A stretch of DNA of 64,000 nucleotides from Bacteroidota bacterium (GTDB lineage Bacteria > Bacteroidota > Rhodothermia > Rhodothermales > UBA10348), in the NCBI GenBank assembly GCA_029262835.1, contig JAJCYQ010000089.1:1-64000 (forward strand), in the 5' to 3' direction. The translations under genes and the position numbers were made by a program. Below are positions 54,191 to 64,000 of the stretch, one piece after another. The number at the start of each line of letters is the position of its first letter. The first letter of the stretch is position 1. The notes under the pieces are model-generated. The model was not told the DNA's origin. It worked only from the letters and a program-made list of their open reading frames with translations, and searched no databases.

Positions 54191-54751
54191 ATGAAGCACG
54201 TTCCCAATGCGTTGACCGTGGTACGTATCCTGGTCACGCCGGTCCTGCTCTATTTACTGTACATCGGAGGCGCTTCGGGTCATGCCTGGGCGCTGGTGCT
54301 CTTCGTAGCGGCTTCGCTCTCGGACTGGCTCGACGGAAAATTGGCCAGGCTCTTCTCTGTCCGGTCGCGTCTTGGCCAGTTCCTGGACCCCGTGGCCGAC
54401 AAGGTGCTTGTACTGGGCACGTTTGGTATGCTGTCCTGGCTCTACCCGGGCATTGTACCGCTCTGGGCTGTTCTGCTGATTGCTTTTCGGGATGCGGCCG
54501 TGACGCTGCTTCGAGGCGTGTACGAACGAAAAGGAAAAAGCCTGGCCACGAGCCGATCGGCCAAGTGGAAGACGGCGGCACAACTCACGTTCCTGATTGG
54601 TTTCCTGGTGCTCCTCACAGCTGAACACATCCCGGGGGCCGTCGGACAGGGGGCTGGACTTGTGCTGGGGAGTGCTGCCCTTGTCTATGCGCTTGTCGGC
54701 GTGGTGCTTGTGACGCTTTACACCGGATATCTCTATTTCAGACCCTCATGA
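54191..54751 (+). CDS. pgsA: CDP-alcohol phosphatidyltransferase, PgsA-like
   Basis: SDWLDGKLARLFSVRSRLGQFLDPVADKVL (CDP-OH-P transferase motif). Confidence 0.88.
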   Translation: MKHVPNALTVVRILVTPVLLYLLYIGGASGHAWALVLFVAASLSDWLDGKLARLFSVRSRLGQFLDPVADKVLVLGTFGMLSWLYPGIVPLWAVLLIAFRDAAVTLLRGVYERKGKSLATSRSAKWKTAAQLTFLIGFLVLLTAEHIPGAVGQGAGLVLGSAALVYALVGVVLVTLYTGYLYFRPS

Positions 54752-55425
54752 ATCCTGGAACTGGAACACGCGCTCGGGAGGACGTGGCGCGCTGGTTGGC
54801 CACTGAACTCCTTCGTATCGGTGCTGTCGTGCTGCGGCCCGAAGAGCCTTTCACCTGGGCGTCCGGTCGGCGGGCACCTGTGTACTGTGATAACCGCCTG
54901 ACGCTCGGCTATCCGGCGCTTCGCCGCGCCATCTGCGGTGCATTTGCCGACCAGATCGATGAGAATGGTTGGGAAGTCGATGCCGTAGTGGGCACGGCAA
55001 CGGCCGGCATTGCGCACGCGGCCTGGCTGGCAGATCGCCTGGATCTGCCCATGGCCTACGTCCGTTCCGCAGCCAAAGGGCACGGGCGGCAGAACCGGGT
55101 CGAGGGCAGGCTCCCCGAGCGCGCCCGTGTTGTCGTGATCGAGGATCTCGTATCGACCGGTATGTCATCGACGGCCGTGCTGCCGCCGCTCCTGGAGGCG
55201 GGCTGCACGGTGCACAGCATTATGGCCATTTTCACCTATGGGCTGGCGGCGGCGGAAAAGGCGTTTCGGGCCGCTGGCGTTCCGCTCGTGACCCTGTCCT
55301 CCTTTCCTGTTCTTATTGATGCGGCGCGCGATGGGTCCCTGCTGGCGGCCAGCGACGTGGCTTCACTCGAAGCGTGGTACCGCGACCCGTCGGCATGGTC
55401 CGTGGCGCATGGGGGGCAGGCCTGA
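54748..55425 (+). CDS. pyrE: orotate phosphoribosyltransferase
   Basis: TWASGRRAPVYCDNRLTL, GTATAGIAHAAWLAD, VVVIEDLVSTGMSS. Confidence 0.94.
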   Translation: MNPGTGTRAREDVARWLATELLRIGAVVLRPEEPFTWASGRRAPVYCDNRLTLGYPALRRAICGAFADQIDENGWEVDAVVGTATAGIAHAAWLADRLDLPMAYVRSAAKGHGRQNRVEGRLPERARVVVIEDLVSTGMSSTAVLPPLLEAGCTVHSIMAIFTYGLAAAEKAFRAAGVPLVTLSSFPVLIDAARDGSLLAASDVASLEAWYRDPSAWSVAHGGQA

Positions 55426-55426
55426 C

Positions 55427-56680
55427 ATGACAGCTACCATCATTACAATTGGCGACGAACTGCTGATTGGGCAGATCGTGAATACCAATGCGGCCTGGAT
55501 CGGTGAGCAGCTTACACTCGGCGGCGTGGAGGTCATCCGCTCGGTCACCGTCGGCGATTCCCGCAAAATCATCCAGGATGAACTCGGCCGGGCGCTCGAA
55601 AAGGGCCGGATTGTAATCCTGACCGGAGGACTCGGCCCGACGCACGACGATGTCACGAAGCACGCCGTTGCCGAATTTTTCGGCGATCGTCTGACGCTGC
55701 GCCAGGAGGTACTGGATGCCGTCGAAGCCCGCTTCGCGTCGCGTGGCATTCCTGTGCTCGACGTGAACCGCGACCAGGCCATCGCTCCCGAGTCTTTCCA
55801 GGCCATTGTGAACACGGCCGGTACGGCTCCTGCGCTGCTTCGGCGGACGAAAACGCCCAAAGGGGAAGGACTTGTGGCGCTGTTGCCGGGCGTGCCGCAC
55901 GAAATGCAGCATTTCATGGAAGATGCGGTGCTTCCGGAAATCGAAACGCTCGGCGAACATGGGGCCATTGCCCACCGGACACTGCTTACGGCAGGACTTG
56001 GGGAATCGCTGGTCCATGAGCGGCTCCATGGTATCGATGAGTTGCTGACGGACGGCGTATCGCTGGCCTACCTGCCGAACCTCCACGGTGTGCGCGTGCG
56101 TATTACCGTGCGGGCGGCGACGCCGCGAGAGGCATCGGCGCGGCGCGATGAACTGAGTGACTGGATTCTGGACCGGCTCGGCGTGCTCGTGTACGGAGAG
56201 GGCGAAGATACCCTCGAGGCATCGCTTGGACGCGCGCTTATCCGGCACGGATACGCCATTGCTGTTGCCGAAAGCTGTACGGGCGGTCTCATTGCCCACA
56301 GACTCACGAATGTGCCGGGCGCATCGGCCTATATGGTCGGCGGCATTGTTTCGTACGGAAACTCGGTCAAATCAGGCCTTCTGGGGGTCGATGCGGACGT
56401 CCTGGTCACCCACGGCGCCGTGAGTGAGCAGGTAGCGCGCTCCATGGCGGAAGGCGTGCGGCAGGCTCTCGGCGCGGATGTCGCCATCAGCACGACCGGC
56501 ATCATGGGGCCCGGTGGCGGCTCGGCGGACAAACCTGTCGGCACAGTGTGGGTGGGACTGGCGCTACCGGGCCGGACGGAGGCCCGACTGTTGCGCCTTG
56601 GAACGAGTCGGCTGCGAAACAAGGAGCGCGCGGCAGCGCGGGCCATCAACGAACTCCGTATCCTGTTGAAAGAAAGTTGA
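55427..56680 (+). CDS. cinA: CinA family competence/damage-inducible, nicotinamide-nucleotide amidase
   Basis: TIGDELLIGQIVNTNAAWIGEQL, ILTGGLGPTHDDVTK, VAESCTGGLIAHRLTNVPGAS. Confidence 0.95.
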   Translation: MTATIITIGDELLIGQIVNTNAAWIGEQLTLGGVEVIRSVTVGDSRKIIQDELGRALEKGRIVILTGGLGPTHDDVTKHAVAEFFGDRLTLRQEVLDAVEARFASRGIPVLDVNRDQAIAPESFQAIVNTAGTAPALLRRTKTPKGEGLVALLPGVPHEMQHFMEDAVLPEIETLGEHGAIAHRTLLTAGLGESLVHERLHGIDELLTDGVSLAYLPNLHGVRVRITVRAATPREASARRDELSDWILDRLGVLVYGEGEDTLEASLGRALIRHGYAIAVAESCTGGLIAHRLTNVPGASAYMVGGIVSYGNSVKSGLLGVDADVLVTHGAVSEQVARSMAEGVRQALGADVAISTTGIMGPGGGSADKPVGTVWVGLALPGRTEARLLRLGTSRLRNKERAAARAINELRILLKES

Positions 56681-56748
56681 CGACGGAGCCTGGACGTGGG
56701 GGGTTATGTTCGGTTGGAAATTGTGTCAAGAAGCGTGTTGAAGAGACA

Positions 56749-56764
56749 TGACAGTACGTTGTCA
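56749..56764. promoter_or_regulatory. candidate operator upstream of recA: TGACA-GTACGT-TGTCA
   Basis: Perfect 5-bp arms with 6-bp spacer, ~150 bp upstream of recA ATG. Confidence 0.3.
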
Positions 56765-56826
56765 CAGGCAGGCCCTATCATGTGTGTGTCATGTGTGCGT
56801 ATATTGGGTCCAGACACGGCCCCACA

Positions 56827-56882
56827 GTGTCACGAAGACAACGTCACGTAGACCGTGTCACGCAGACAGTGCCACGAAGACA
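56827..56882. repeat. 4 x 14-bp degenerate tandem repeat immediately upstream of recA
   Basis: GTGTCACGAAGACA / ACGTCACGTAGACC / GTGTCACGCAGACA / GTGCCACGAAGACA. Confidence 0.85.
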
Positions 56883-56916
56883 GCTCCCCGAAACCGGAAA
56901 CAGAAACCTGGAAATC

Positions 56917-57960
56917 ATGAGTACGCAGGAAACAGCCAAACAGCGCGCCTTGGATCTGGCGCTCAAGCAAATCGAGAAGACGTATGGAAAAGGCGCCATC
57001 ATGCGCCTCGGCGACACGCCGGATGTCCGGATCGGTGCCATTTCCACGGGGTCGCTCGCACTCGATGCGGCGCTCGGAGTCGGTGGCGTGCCGCGTGGCC
57101 GCGTTATCGAGATCTATGGGCCGGAGTCGTCCGGTAAAACCACACTGGCGACGCATATCATTGCTGAGGCCCAGAAACTGGGCGGATCCTGTGCCTTTAT
57201 TGACGCCGAACACGCGTTCGATGCTACATACGCCGAAAAGTTGGGTGTGGACATCGACACCATGCTCGTTTCGCAGCCCGATACCGGCGAGGATGCCCTA
57301 AACATCTGTGACACGCTTGTTCGCAGTGGTGCGCTCGACGTGATTGTGATTGACTCCGTGGCGGCGCTCGTTCCCCGCGCCGAAATAGAAGGCGACATGG
57401 GAGACAGCCATGTCGGGCTCCAGGCACGCCTCATGAGCCAGGCCCTCCGGAAACTGACGGGTACCCTTAACCGGACGAAGACGGCTCTTATCTTCATCAA
57501 CCAGATCCGGGAAAAAATCGGCGTCATGTTCGGCAACCCGGAAACCACCTCCGGTGGTCGGGCCCTCAAGTTCTACGCTTCGGTTCGCATGGACATCCGG
57601 CGCATTGGAGCGGTCAAGGACGGAGCGGATGTCACAGGAAACCGGACGCGCGTGAAGATTGTCAAAAACAAGGTGGCGCCTCCGTTCAAACAGGCAGAGT
57701 TCGACATCATCTATGGCGAGGGGATTTCGTCTCGGGGTGAACTCATTGACCTTGGGGTGGATAACGACATCGTGACGAAATCCGGTTCGTGGTATTCCTA
57801 TGGTGACATCAAGATCGGGCAGGGTCGTGACGCGGCCAAGCAGTGGCTCACCGACAACCCAACGCTCCATGACGAAATTGCAGGACGCGTGCGGGAGGCC
57901 ATTGGTATGGTCACGTTCTCGGCCACGAACGGTGTCGAAGAAGTCGAAGAAGCGGGGTAA
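56917..57960 (+). CDS. recA: recombinase RecA
   Basis: [36 protein letters not shown], full-length RecA. Confidence 0.99.
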   Translation: MSTQETAKQRALDLALKQIEKTYGKGAIMRLGDTPDVRIGAISTGSLALDAALGVGGVPRGRVIEIYGPESSGKTTLATHIIAEAQKLGGSCAFIDAEHAFDATYAEKLGVDIDTMLVSQPDTGEDALNICDTLVRSGALDVIVIDSVAALVPRAEIEGDMGDSHVGLQARLMSQALRKLTGTLNRTKTALIFINQIREKIGVMFGNPETTSGGRALKFYASVRMDIRRIGAVKDGADVTGNRTRVKIVKNKVAPPFKQAEFDIIYGEGISSRGELIDLGVDNDIVTKSGSWYSYGDIKIGQGRDAAKQWLTDNPTLHDEIAGRVREAIGMVTFSATNGVEEVEEAG

Positions 57961-58627
57961 CCGCGCGCCGGATTGGCGCCAGGTCAGCCGGCTACTGATA
58001 TTCGCGGTTCTCGGCGGCCTGTTTGGCGTGGGCCTCGGCGGCCTGGTACCGTCCATCGTTGCAGCACAGGTCCAGGACCACACGGCCCCAAACCGCGATG
58101 TCCGCTGGCTCATGCGGCTGCACGACGCCGACTCGCCGTGGGTTGCGCGGCCGCTCCATGTGGCGCACCGCTCGGCCTGGCCTGCGTTTGCACTCTCGAC
58201 GCCCGCGGCTTTCGTAGCCGCCGAACTGGGGACCACGTGGTCGTCGACCGACGCGCTCGCGCTCGGCGCTTCGGCGACGGTGGCGGCAGGCGGGGCCATC
58301 GCGCTCAAGCGCATCTTCAGGCGGGATCGGCCGTACGTGAGCCATGCATTCGTTGATCCGTATCACAGGCGGGCTGAGGGGTACCCGGGTCCCCGGTTCC
58401 TGTCCGATTCCGCCTCCATGCCTTCCGGCCATGCCGCACTCGCCGCTTCCATCGCCGTGTCTTCCATGTGGTCTCAGCACAGTCCACAGTACGTCGCCAT
58501 CGGTTCGGTATGGGCCGCGTCGGTTGCGGCGTCGCGGGTCTGGTTGGGGGTACACTATCCGTCGGATGTTCTCGCGGGCACGATTCTCGGGGCCTCCGTG
58601 GCAACCGCCGTCCATTTTTTACGATAA
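57932..58627 (+). CDS. PAP2-family phosphatase
   Basis: [10 protein letters not shown]...[14 protein letters not shown]...[19 protein letters not shown] start overlapping recA 3' end. Confidence 0.87.
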   Translation: MSKKSKKRGNRAPDWRQVSRLLIFAVLGGLFGVGLGGLVPSIVAAQVQDHTAPNRDVRWLMRLHDADSPWVARPLHVAHRSAWPAFALSTPAAFVAAELGTTWSSTDALALGASATVAAGGAIALKRIFRRDRPYVSHAFVDPYHRRAEGYPGPRFLSDSASMPSGHAALAASIAVSSMWSQHSPQYVAIGSVWAASVAASRVWLGVHYPSDVLAGTILGASVATAVHFLR

Positions 58628-58661
58628 CGTGCTGTCACGGGCAGGACGAATACCGGGGCGA

Positions 58662-61169
58662 ATGCGGGCGCCCGCGCTGAGGCGCGTAGCTTCGGGGCGC
58701 GTGGTTTCGTGCCCTGCGGCGGTCGCGATGGCCTTTCTGCTGCTAATGGCCGGCTGGGTGGCTCCGGTGTGGGCGCAGGAGAGCGGGCGTGAGCCGCACC
58801 AGGTCATTATTCTCGAGGGACACGTACGGGACAACGTGACCGGAGAGGCGCTTCCAGGCGCGACGGTCCAGGTCGAGGGGACCTACACAGGAACAGTGAC
58901 CAACCGGGACGGCGCGTTCGCCCTGGCCACGAAGTCGCTTCCCGTGATACTTGAAATACGCTTCATTGGATATGTGACGGAGCGCGTGGAAGTCGCGCCA
59001 GCCGCGGCCGAGCGGCTGGAAGTCCGGCTTCGCCCCACGTCTGTTGTAATGCCCGAACTTGTCGTGTCCGCCGAAGACCCCGCCATCGGAATCATGCGCA
59101 AGGTAATCCGCCGCAAGGCCGAGCAGAAGGAGTTACTGGAGAGTTACGCGGTCGACGCCTACAACCGGTTCCGGATCGAGAACGACACGGGGATCGTGTC
59201 CATCTGGGAGAGCTTTACGAAAGCGTGGTGGCACAGGGAGAAAGGCATCAGGGAGGTATCCCTCTGGCAGGAGCAGACGCGGAATGCCCTCCTGGACGAT
59301 GCCCTGCCGGCGGCTATCTTTGTCGTCAATCTGTCCGACGATGACATAGACGTTGCCGGGCACCGGCTCATGGGGGTCACGCATCCTCGGGCGGTGTCCA
59401 TGTACGATTTCCGGCTCGATACGCTGCGCGCCATCGACGACCAGCTGGTTTACGATATCAGGGTGGCACCCCGTTCCGATCGGGGCTCCGGGTTTGTGGG
59501 GAAGATTTCGATTCTCGATGAGGAGTGGGTCATGATCCGGGCCGAACTCAGCCCGGGTGAGTCGTTTCTTTTTCCGCCTCCGATCAAGCAGATAGATGTC
59601 ACCTACGAGCAGCAGTTTTCCAGATTTTCAGGAGATTACTGGCTACCGGCGTATCTGGCCTCGGATGTCGATGTCAAGATCGAGCTCGGCATCATGCTGT
59701 CCTTTCCGGAAATACGGGTCCGGCAGTTCTCGCGCCTGTCGGACTTCCGGATCAATGTCCCCGTGCCCGATTCGCTGTACAGTTCCGAGGATCTGATCGT
59801 TGTTGACACCGCGCGGGTGGAGAGCGTGCGTCCGGCGGCTCTCGTGGCCATTCCGCTCACGCCCGGCGAAGAGCGGGCCTACGCAACGCTGGACTCTACC
59901 GTCACCATGGAAGATGCGTTTGCCCCGGGAGGGCTTCTCGGCCGATTGAGCCGATTGGGTGGCGATGGCGGCGGCGCGGGGCGTGACGATGCGGGCAGCC
60001 GGCGGCTCAGCGAGGGGGGCGTACTCTCGGCCGCGAGCGTGCGCCCGGCCATGTGGTACAACCGTGTCGAGGGCCTGCATTCCGGCGCCGAGGTGGTGCT
60101 GAGCCTGCCGCGGACTGTCCGCCTTGCGGCCCAGGCGGGCTATAATGGCGCCTCTAGGGACTGGACACGCGGCGCATGGATAGAAGCCGGAAGAAAGGTT
60201 GTATGGCACGCCGCGGTCTTTGACGACGTGGACATGCGCATCCAGAGCCGACTCAAGAGCCGCGTCCTGAACAGCCTCACGGTGCTGGCAGGCGAGCCGG
60301 ACTACTTTGACTACGTGTCGCGGCGTGGCGTGGAGGCCGGCTTCCGTGCCGCCAATTTCCGGGCCGACAAGCTCCGTGATTGGTGGGTAGAGGCCGGTGT
60401 GAATCATACCGATTACGCTTCCGAGCCCGTTCGTGTTACCGACACGTTCCTGGGCACCGACGTAGAACAGGTGCAGAATGCTGCCATTCAGCCGGGTACA
60501 CTTACGCGGGCCCGTGTCAGTGCAGGACGTAACCTGGAATTCATTCCCTTCGGACTGGGCGCGAGTCGACGGGTGGAATTCGACCTGGAGGTCGGGCTGG
60601 GAGGGTCCATGCCCGGCAGCGGGTCGTATGTGCGGGCGGAAACCGAGATGTACTGGCGCTTTGCGACGTTCAACAGGCGGCGCCTGCTGCCGCAGGCACT
60701 CGACGTGCGGCTGCTTGCAGGCGTCATGTCAAGCACGACGCCCCTCGTGCGGCACGGTCTGATTGACGGCTCATCGCGTTTCACGGAGTTCGGGGCGCTG
60801 CGGACGCGGGAGGACAGGCCGTATGAGGGGACCCGTTATGGGCTCCTGGCGTGGGAGCACACCCTGCGGACCATTCCTTTTGAAATGCTGGGTTGGGGCT
60901 GGGCGGTAGAGCGCAACTGGAACGTCGTTGTGCACGGCGCGCACGGCGCATCGTGGGCGCCACGCGCGGCGGGCCGTTCTGGCCAGGTGTTGGCCGGGAC
61001 GACGGTCCCGTCTGGCGTGCACGCATTGGATACGCATACTCCCGGCTACGGGCATCACGAAATAGGCGCATCGCTCTCAGGCATTCTTACGCTCTTTCGG
61101 CTCGATGCGGCCTGGCGACTCGACGAGCAGGCGTTTCGGCTTGGTGCGTCGATTTCTCGCATTTTTTGA
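58662..61169 (+). CDS. carboxypeptidase-like regulatory domain / DUF5686 family outer-membrane protein
   Basis: GHVRDNVTGEALPGATVQVEGTYTGTVTNRDGAFAL; long beta-barrel-like C-terminus. Confidence 0.85.
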   Translation: MRAPALRRVASGRVVSCPAAVAMAFLLLMAGWVAPVWAQESGREPHQVIILEGHVRDNVTGEALPGATVQVEGTYTGTVTNRDGAFALATKSLPVILEIRFIGYVTERVEVAPAAAERLEVRLRPTSVVMPELVVSAEDPAIGIMRKVIRRKAEQKELLESYAVDAYNRFRIENDTGIVSIWESFTKAWWHREKGIREVSLWQEQTRNALLDDALPAAIFVVNLSDDDIDVAGHRLMGVTHPRAVSMYDFRLDTLRAIDDQLVYDIRVAPRSDRGSGFVGKISILDEEWVMIRAELSPGESFLFPPPIKQIDVTYEQQFSRFSGDYWLPAYLASDVDVKIELGIMLSFPEIRVRQFSRLSDFRINVPVPDSLYSSEDLIVVDTARVESVRPAALVAIPLTPGEERAYATLDSTVTMEDAFAPGGLLGRLSRLGGDGGGAGRDDAGSRRLSEGGVLSAASVRPAMWYNRVEGLHSGAEVVLSLPRTVRLAAQAGYNGASRDWTRGAWIEAGRKVVWHAAVFDDVDMRIQSRLKSRVLNSLTVLAGEPDYFDYVSRRGVEAGFRAANFRADKLRDWWVEAGVNHTDYASEPVRVTDTFLGTDVEQVQNAAIQPGTLTRARVSAGRNLEFIPFGLGASRRVEFDLEVGLGGSMPGSGSYVRAETEMYWRFATFNRRRLLPQALDVRLLAGVMSSTTPLVRHGLIDGSSRFTEFGALRTREDRPYEGTRYGLLAWEHTLRTIPFEMLGWGWAVERNWNVVVHGAHGASWAPRAAGRSGQVLAGTTVPSGVHALDTHTPGYGHHEIGASLSGILTLFRLDAAWRLDEQAFRLGASISRIF

Positions 61170-61202
61170 GGTCAGGGCGCTTCTGGGTTGTCTTAACACG
61201 CC

Positions 61203-62084
61203 CTACTCTTCCTGCGCAATCCATCCGCTCCACGACGGGGCGAAGAGGCGGGGTTCGGCGAGCCCGGCTGCCGCCGCGGCGAGGATCAGGTGGCATGCCG
61301 TGACGCCCGATCCGCAGTACACCACGCTGTCATCGGCGGCGGCTACATCGCGCCAGGCGCGCGCCAGTTCGCCGGCGGGCAGAAGGTGGCCGTCCGGCGT
61401 GAGCAGCGACTTGAATGGCAGATTCCTGGCGCCGGGTATGTGTCCAGCCACAGGGTCAATGGGTTCTTCGATGCCGGCATAGCGACGGGCATCTCGAGCA
61501 TCGACCAGGAGTCCGCGGGCAGCGGCCTCGAGGACATCCCGGCGCCCGGCGACGGGCCACGGCCGGCAGGCGGGCCAGGGTTTTGGCGAAGACGGGGCTT
61601 CGGATGTGCTCCGAGCTGCGTGTGCGGTGTGCGTATCGGGCGATTCACCCGCCTCGAGCACACCACCAGCCGCGCGCCATGCCGAAAGCCCGCCGTCCAG
61701 GATGCGCACGCTTCGGGCGCCCTGGGTGCGGAGCATCCACCATAGGCGGGCCGCGATCGCACCGCCTGCGTCGTCGTAAATGACGAACTGCGATGTGGGC
61801 CCTGTGCCATGGCCTGCCAACCAGGCGCAGAACCGCTCGGGGTCCGGTAGGGGGTGGCGGCCCTCCGTAGCGGGCAACGAGAGGTCCGAGAGGTCACGGT
61901 TCAGGTCGGCGTACCGCGCGCCCGGAACGTGGCCGTCGAGGTACGCCTGCTCGCCGGCGCGGACGTCGGCCAGACTGAAACGGGCATCAAAAATAACGAG
62001 GTCTGGAGTGCGCTGCCAGGTAAGTTGCAGCAGTTCGGTGGCGGTGATGAGCGGTGATGGATTCGGCATGAACGGAGTGGGCAT
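61203..62084 (-). CDS. sulfurtransferase (tandem rhodanese, thiosulfate/3-mercaptopyruvate type)
   Basis: FDARFSLADVRAGEQAYLDGHVPGARY, IPGARNLPFKSLL, YCGSGVTACHLILA. Confidence 0.92.
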   Translation of the reverse strand: MPTPFMPNPSPLITATELLQLTWQRTPDLVIFDARFSLADVRAGEQAYLDGHVPGARYADLNRDLSDLSLPATEGRHPLPDPERFCAWLAGHGTGPTSQFVIYDDAGGAIAARLWWMLRTQGARSVRILDGGLSAWRAAGGVLEAGESPDTHTAHAARSTSEAPSSPKPWPACRPWPVAGRRDVLEAAARGLLVDARDARRYAGIEEPIDPVAGHIPGARNLPFKSLLTPDGHLLPAGELARAWRDVAAADDSVVYCGSGVTACHLILAAAAAGLAEPRLFAPSWSGWIAQEE

Positions 62085-62154
62085 CTGAGGCGGCAAGTGA
62101 GAACAGCGTAACGTACTTTGCGCACGTACACAACACAAGTCATGTGCCCAATCC

Positions 62155-64000
62155 ATGAGTGAACAGGCCGCTCAAAAGCGGGTCCAGGGGCAGACGCCCC
62201 TCATGCGGCAGTTCTTCTCCATCAAATCCAGGCATCCGGACACGATTCTGCTGTTCCGGATGGGGGATTTTTATGAGACGTTCGGGGATGATGCCAAGGA
62301 AGTCCATGCCGTGCTTGGGATTACGCTGACCAAGAGGTCCAATGGCGCAGCTGCCGATGTGGCGCTCGCCGGGTTTCCGCACCACGCCCTTGACACGTAT
62401 CTCCCCAAACTCGTGCGGGCAGGTTACCGTGTGGCCATCTGTGAGCAACTCGAAGATCCGAAGCAGGCCAAGAAAATCGTCAAGCGTGACGTCGTAGAAG
62501 TGGTGACGCCGGGCGTCGCGTTCCGGGACAATCTGCTGACGCCGTCGAGAGCCACCTACGTGGCGGCCGTGCACTTCGCGTGGCGCGGGCGGGGGCAGGC
62601 ACGCATGGAAATGGCGGGCATCGCCTTCGCCGATGTATCGACAGGCGAGTTCCGTGTGGCGGAAGTCGGGGCGGCTCTTGCAGCCAGTTTTCTGGATTCC
62701 ATTTCTCCGGGCGAGATCATCCTGACAAGAGAGACGCGGTCGCGCCTCGAGGAGGGGGCTTCCGTGAGGCGGGCGTTCACGCTCATGGACGACTGGGTGT
62801 TCACGCACGAGGGTAGTATGGAGCGGCTGACGGCTCATTTTGGGACGCATTCCCTCAAGGGGTTCGGTGTGGAGGATCTGGACGTCGGCCTCGTGGCGGC
62901 GGGCGCGGTACTCCACTATATGCAGGAGGCCCAGAAAGGAGCGCTGCCCCACATGCGCCGACTGGAGGCCCACCGCAGCCAGGCCTACATGACGCTCGAT
63001 GCGCAGACCCGGCGCAACATGGAACTGGTCTCGTCTCTTGAGGCGGGCGAAGACGGATCGCTCGTCGCCATCCTGGACAGGACGGCAACTCCCATGGGGG
63101 CCCGGATGCTGCGGCACTGGTTGCTGCGCCCGCTGCGGGAGCTGCCGGCTGTTGAGCGGCGCCAGGATGCGGTCCGGGTCCTCGTGGAGCGCCCAGAACT
63201 CCGGGACCGCCTCGTCGAACTTCTTGTCCCCGTTGGAGATCTCGAGCGCATGCTCGCGCGCGTCTGCATGGGTCGCTGTTCTCCCCGGGACCTGATGGGA
63301 TTGGGCCGCGCGCTGCGGTGCGTGCCGGATATACAGGCCGAACTGGCGTTGGGCGGGAGTCCGGACCATCCCGGCACTGCGGGCGAGCTGGGGGGCATCC
63401 GTGACGGGCTCGAGCCCTGCCCGGAAGTGGCGTCGCTGATCGACGAGGCACTGGTCGATGACCCGCCGGCCACGCTTCGGGACGGTGGCGTCATCCGCAC
63501 GGGGTATAACGAAGAGCTGGACGAATTGCGCCAACTGGCGGGCAGCGGCAAAGAATTTCTGGCAGGGCTTCAGAAGCGGGAAGCGGAGCGCACCGGCATT
63601 GGTTCGCTCAAGATCGGATTCAACAAAGTCTTTGGGTACTACCTGGAAGTGACCCACACGCACCGGGACAAAGTGCCGGCTGAATGGATCCGCAAGCAGA
63701 CGCTCGTCTCGGCCGAGCGGTACATTACGGAAGAACTCAAGGAATACGAGGAGAAAATCCTGGGCGCAGAAGAGCGGATGGAGGTCCTTGAGGCGCGTCT
63801 TTTTGAGGATGTGCGCGAGCACGTAGCTGGTTATGGCGCTCCCATGCAGACTACCGCGCGACTCATTGCCAGGCTCGATGTCCTGGTATCGCTCGCTCTG
63901 ACGGCCGTCGAAGAAGACTGGACGCGTCCCGAGGTTGACGAGAGCACCGTCATCGATATCCGGGACGGTCGCCACCCCGTCGTGGAGCGCAGCCTGCCGC
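62155..64000 (+). CDS. mutS: DNA mismatch repair protein MutS (5' part; runs off window; absent from ORF track)
   Basis: Manual translation: MSEQAAQKRVQGQTPLMRQFFSIKSRHPDTILLFRMGDFYETFGDDAKE... LAGFPHHALDTYLPKLVRAGYRVAICEQ... FGYYLEVTHTHRDKVP... VIDIRDGRHPVVE. Confidence 0.97.
   Translation, partial: MSEQAAQKRVQGQTPLMRQFFSIKSRHPDTILLFRMGDFYETFGDDAKEVHAVLGITLTKRSNGAAADVALAGFPHHALDTYLPKLVRAGYRVAICEQLEDPKQAKKIVKRDVVEVVTPGVAFRDNLLTPSRATYVAAVHFAWRGRGQARMEMAGIAFADVSTGEFRVAEVGAALAASFLDSISPGEIILTRETRSRLEEGASVRRAFTLMDDWVFTHEGSMERLTAHFGTHSLKGFGVEDLDVGLVAAGAVLHYMQEAQKGALPHMRRLEAHRSQAYMTLDAQTRRNMELVSSLEAGEDGSLVAILDRTATPMGARMLRHWLLRPLRELPAVERRQDAVRVLVERPELRDRLVELLVPVGDLERMLARVCMGRCSPRDLMGLGRALRCVPDIQAELALGGSPDHPGTAGELGGIRDGLEPCPEVASLIDEALVDDPPATLRDGGVIRTGYNEELDELRQLAGSGKEFLAGLQKREAERTGIGSLKIGFNKVFGYYLEVTHTHRDKVPAEWIRKQTLVSAERYITEELKEYEEKILGAEERMEVLEARLFEDVREHVAGYGAPMQTTARLIARLDVLVSLALTAVEEDWTRPEVDESTVIDIRDGRHPVVERSLP

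Noticed and set aside
62140-63975. 611-aa minus-strand ORF
   Set aside because: Antisense to mutS; the sense strand translates to unmistakable MutS, missing from the track only because it has no stop in the window
1-64000. CRISPR arrays, prophage, IS/transposase, toxin-antitoxin or restriction-modification genes
   Set aside because: Looked for; no direct-repeat/spacer arrays or recognisable proteins of these classes

Overview
High-GC bacterial chromosome segment, most likely Rhodothermota/Balneolota-like. That placement is inferred from T9SS C-terminal sorting domains, PorV/PorQ, and DUF5916/DUF5686/DUF3095-type proteins; no phylogeny was run. About 46 protein genes are supported, mostly housekeeping: KefB-type antiporter, an arsR-arsM-acr3-moeA run, AddAB-type helicase-nucleases, dnaK, pgsA-pyrE-cinA-recA, and the 5' part of mutS running off the right edge. 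There are two tRNAs (Asn-GTT, Leu-CAG), each with an intrinsic terminator. A TonB receptor / large T9SS protein / PorV-like / PGRP-amidase operon spans roughly 30.5-39.5 kb. I saw no CRISPR array, prophage or transposase. The least-explained signals are: (1) a plus-strand non-coding locus at about 30240-30471 with competing complementary segments, a pseudoknot-like topology and a perfect terminator; (2) two long imperfect inverted-repeat elements (7-109 and 29143-29303) with the same TAGCCATAGCTACG-type centre, both just 3' of a minus-strand gene; (3) an unusual number of short 14-18 bp tandem repeats of 3-5 units in genes and promoter regions (arsM, apbE, addA-like, moeA, M1 peptidase signal peptide, upstream of recA); (4) an addB-like gene whose conserved N-terminus has no ATG/GTG/TTG start.
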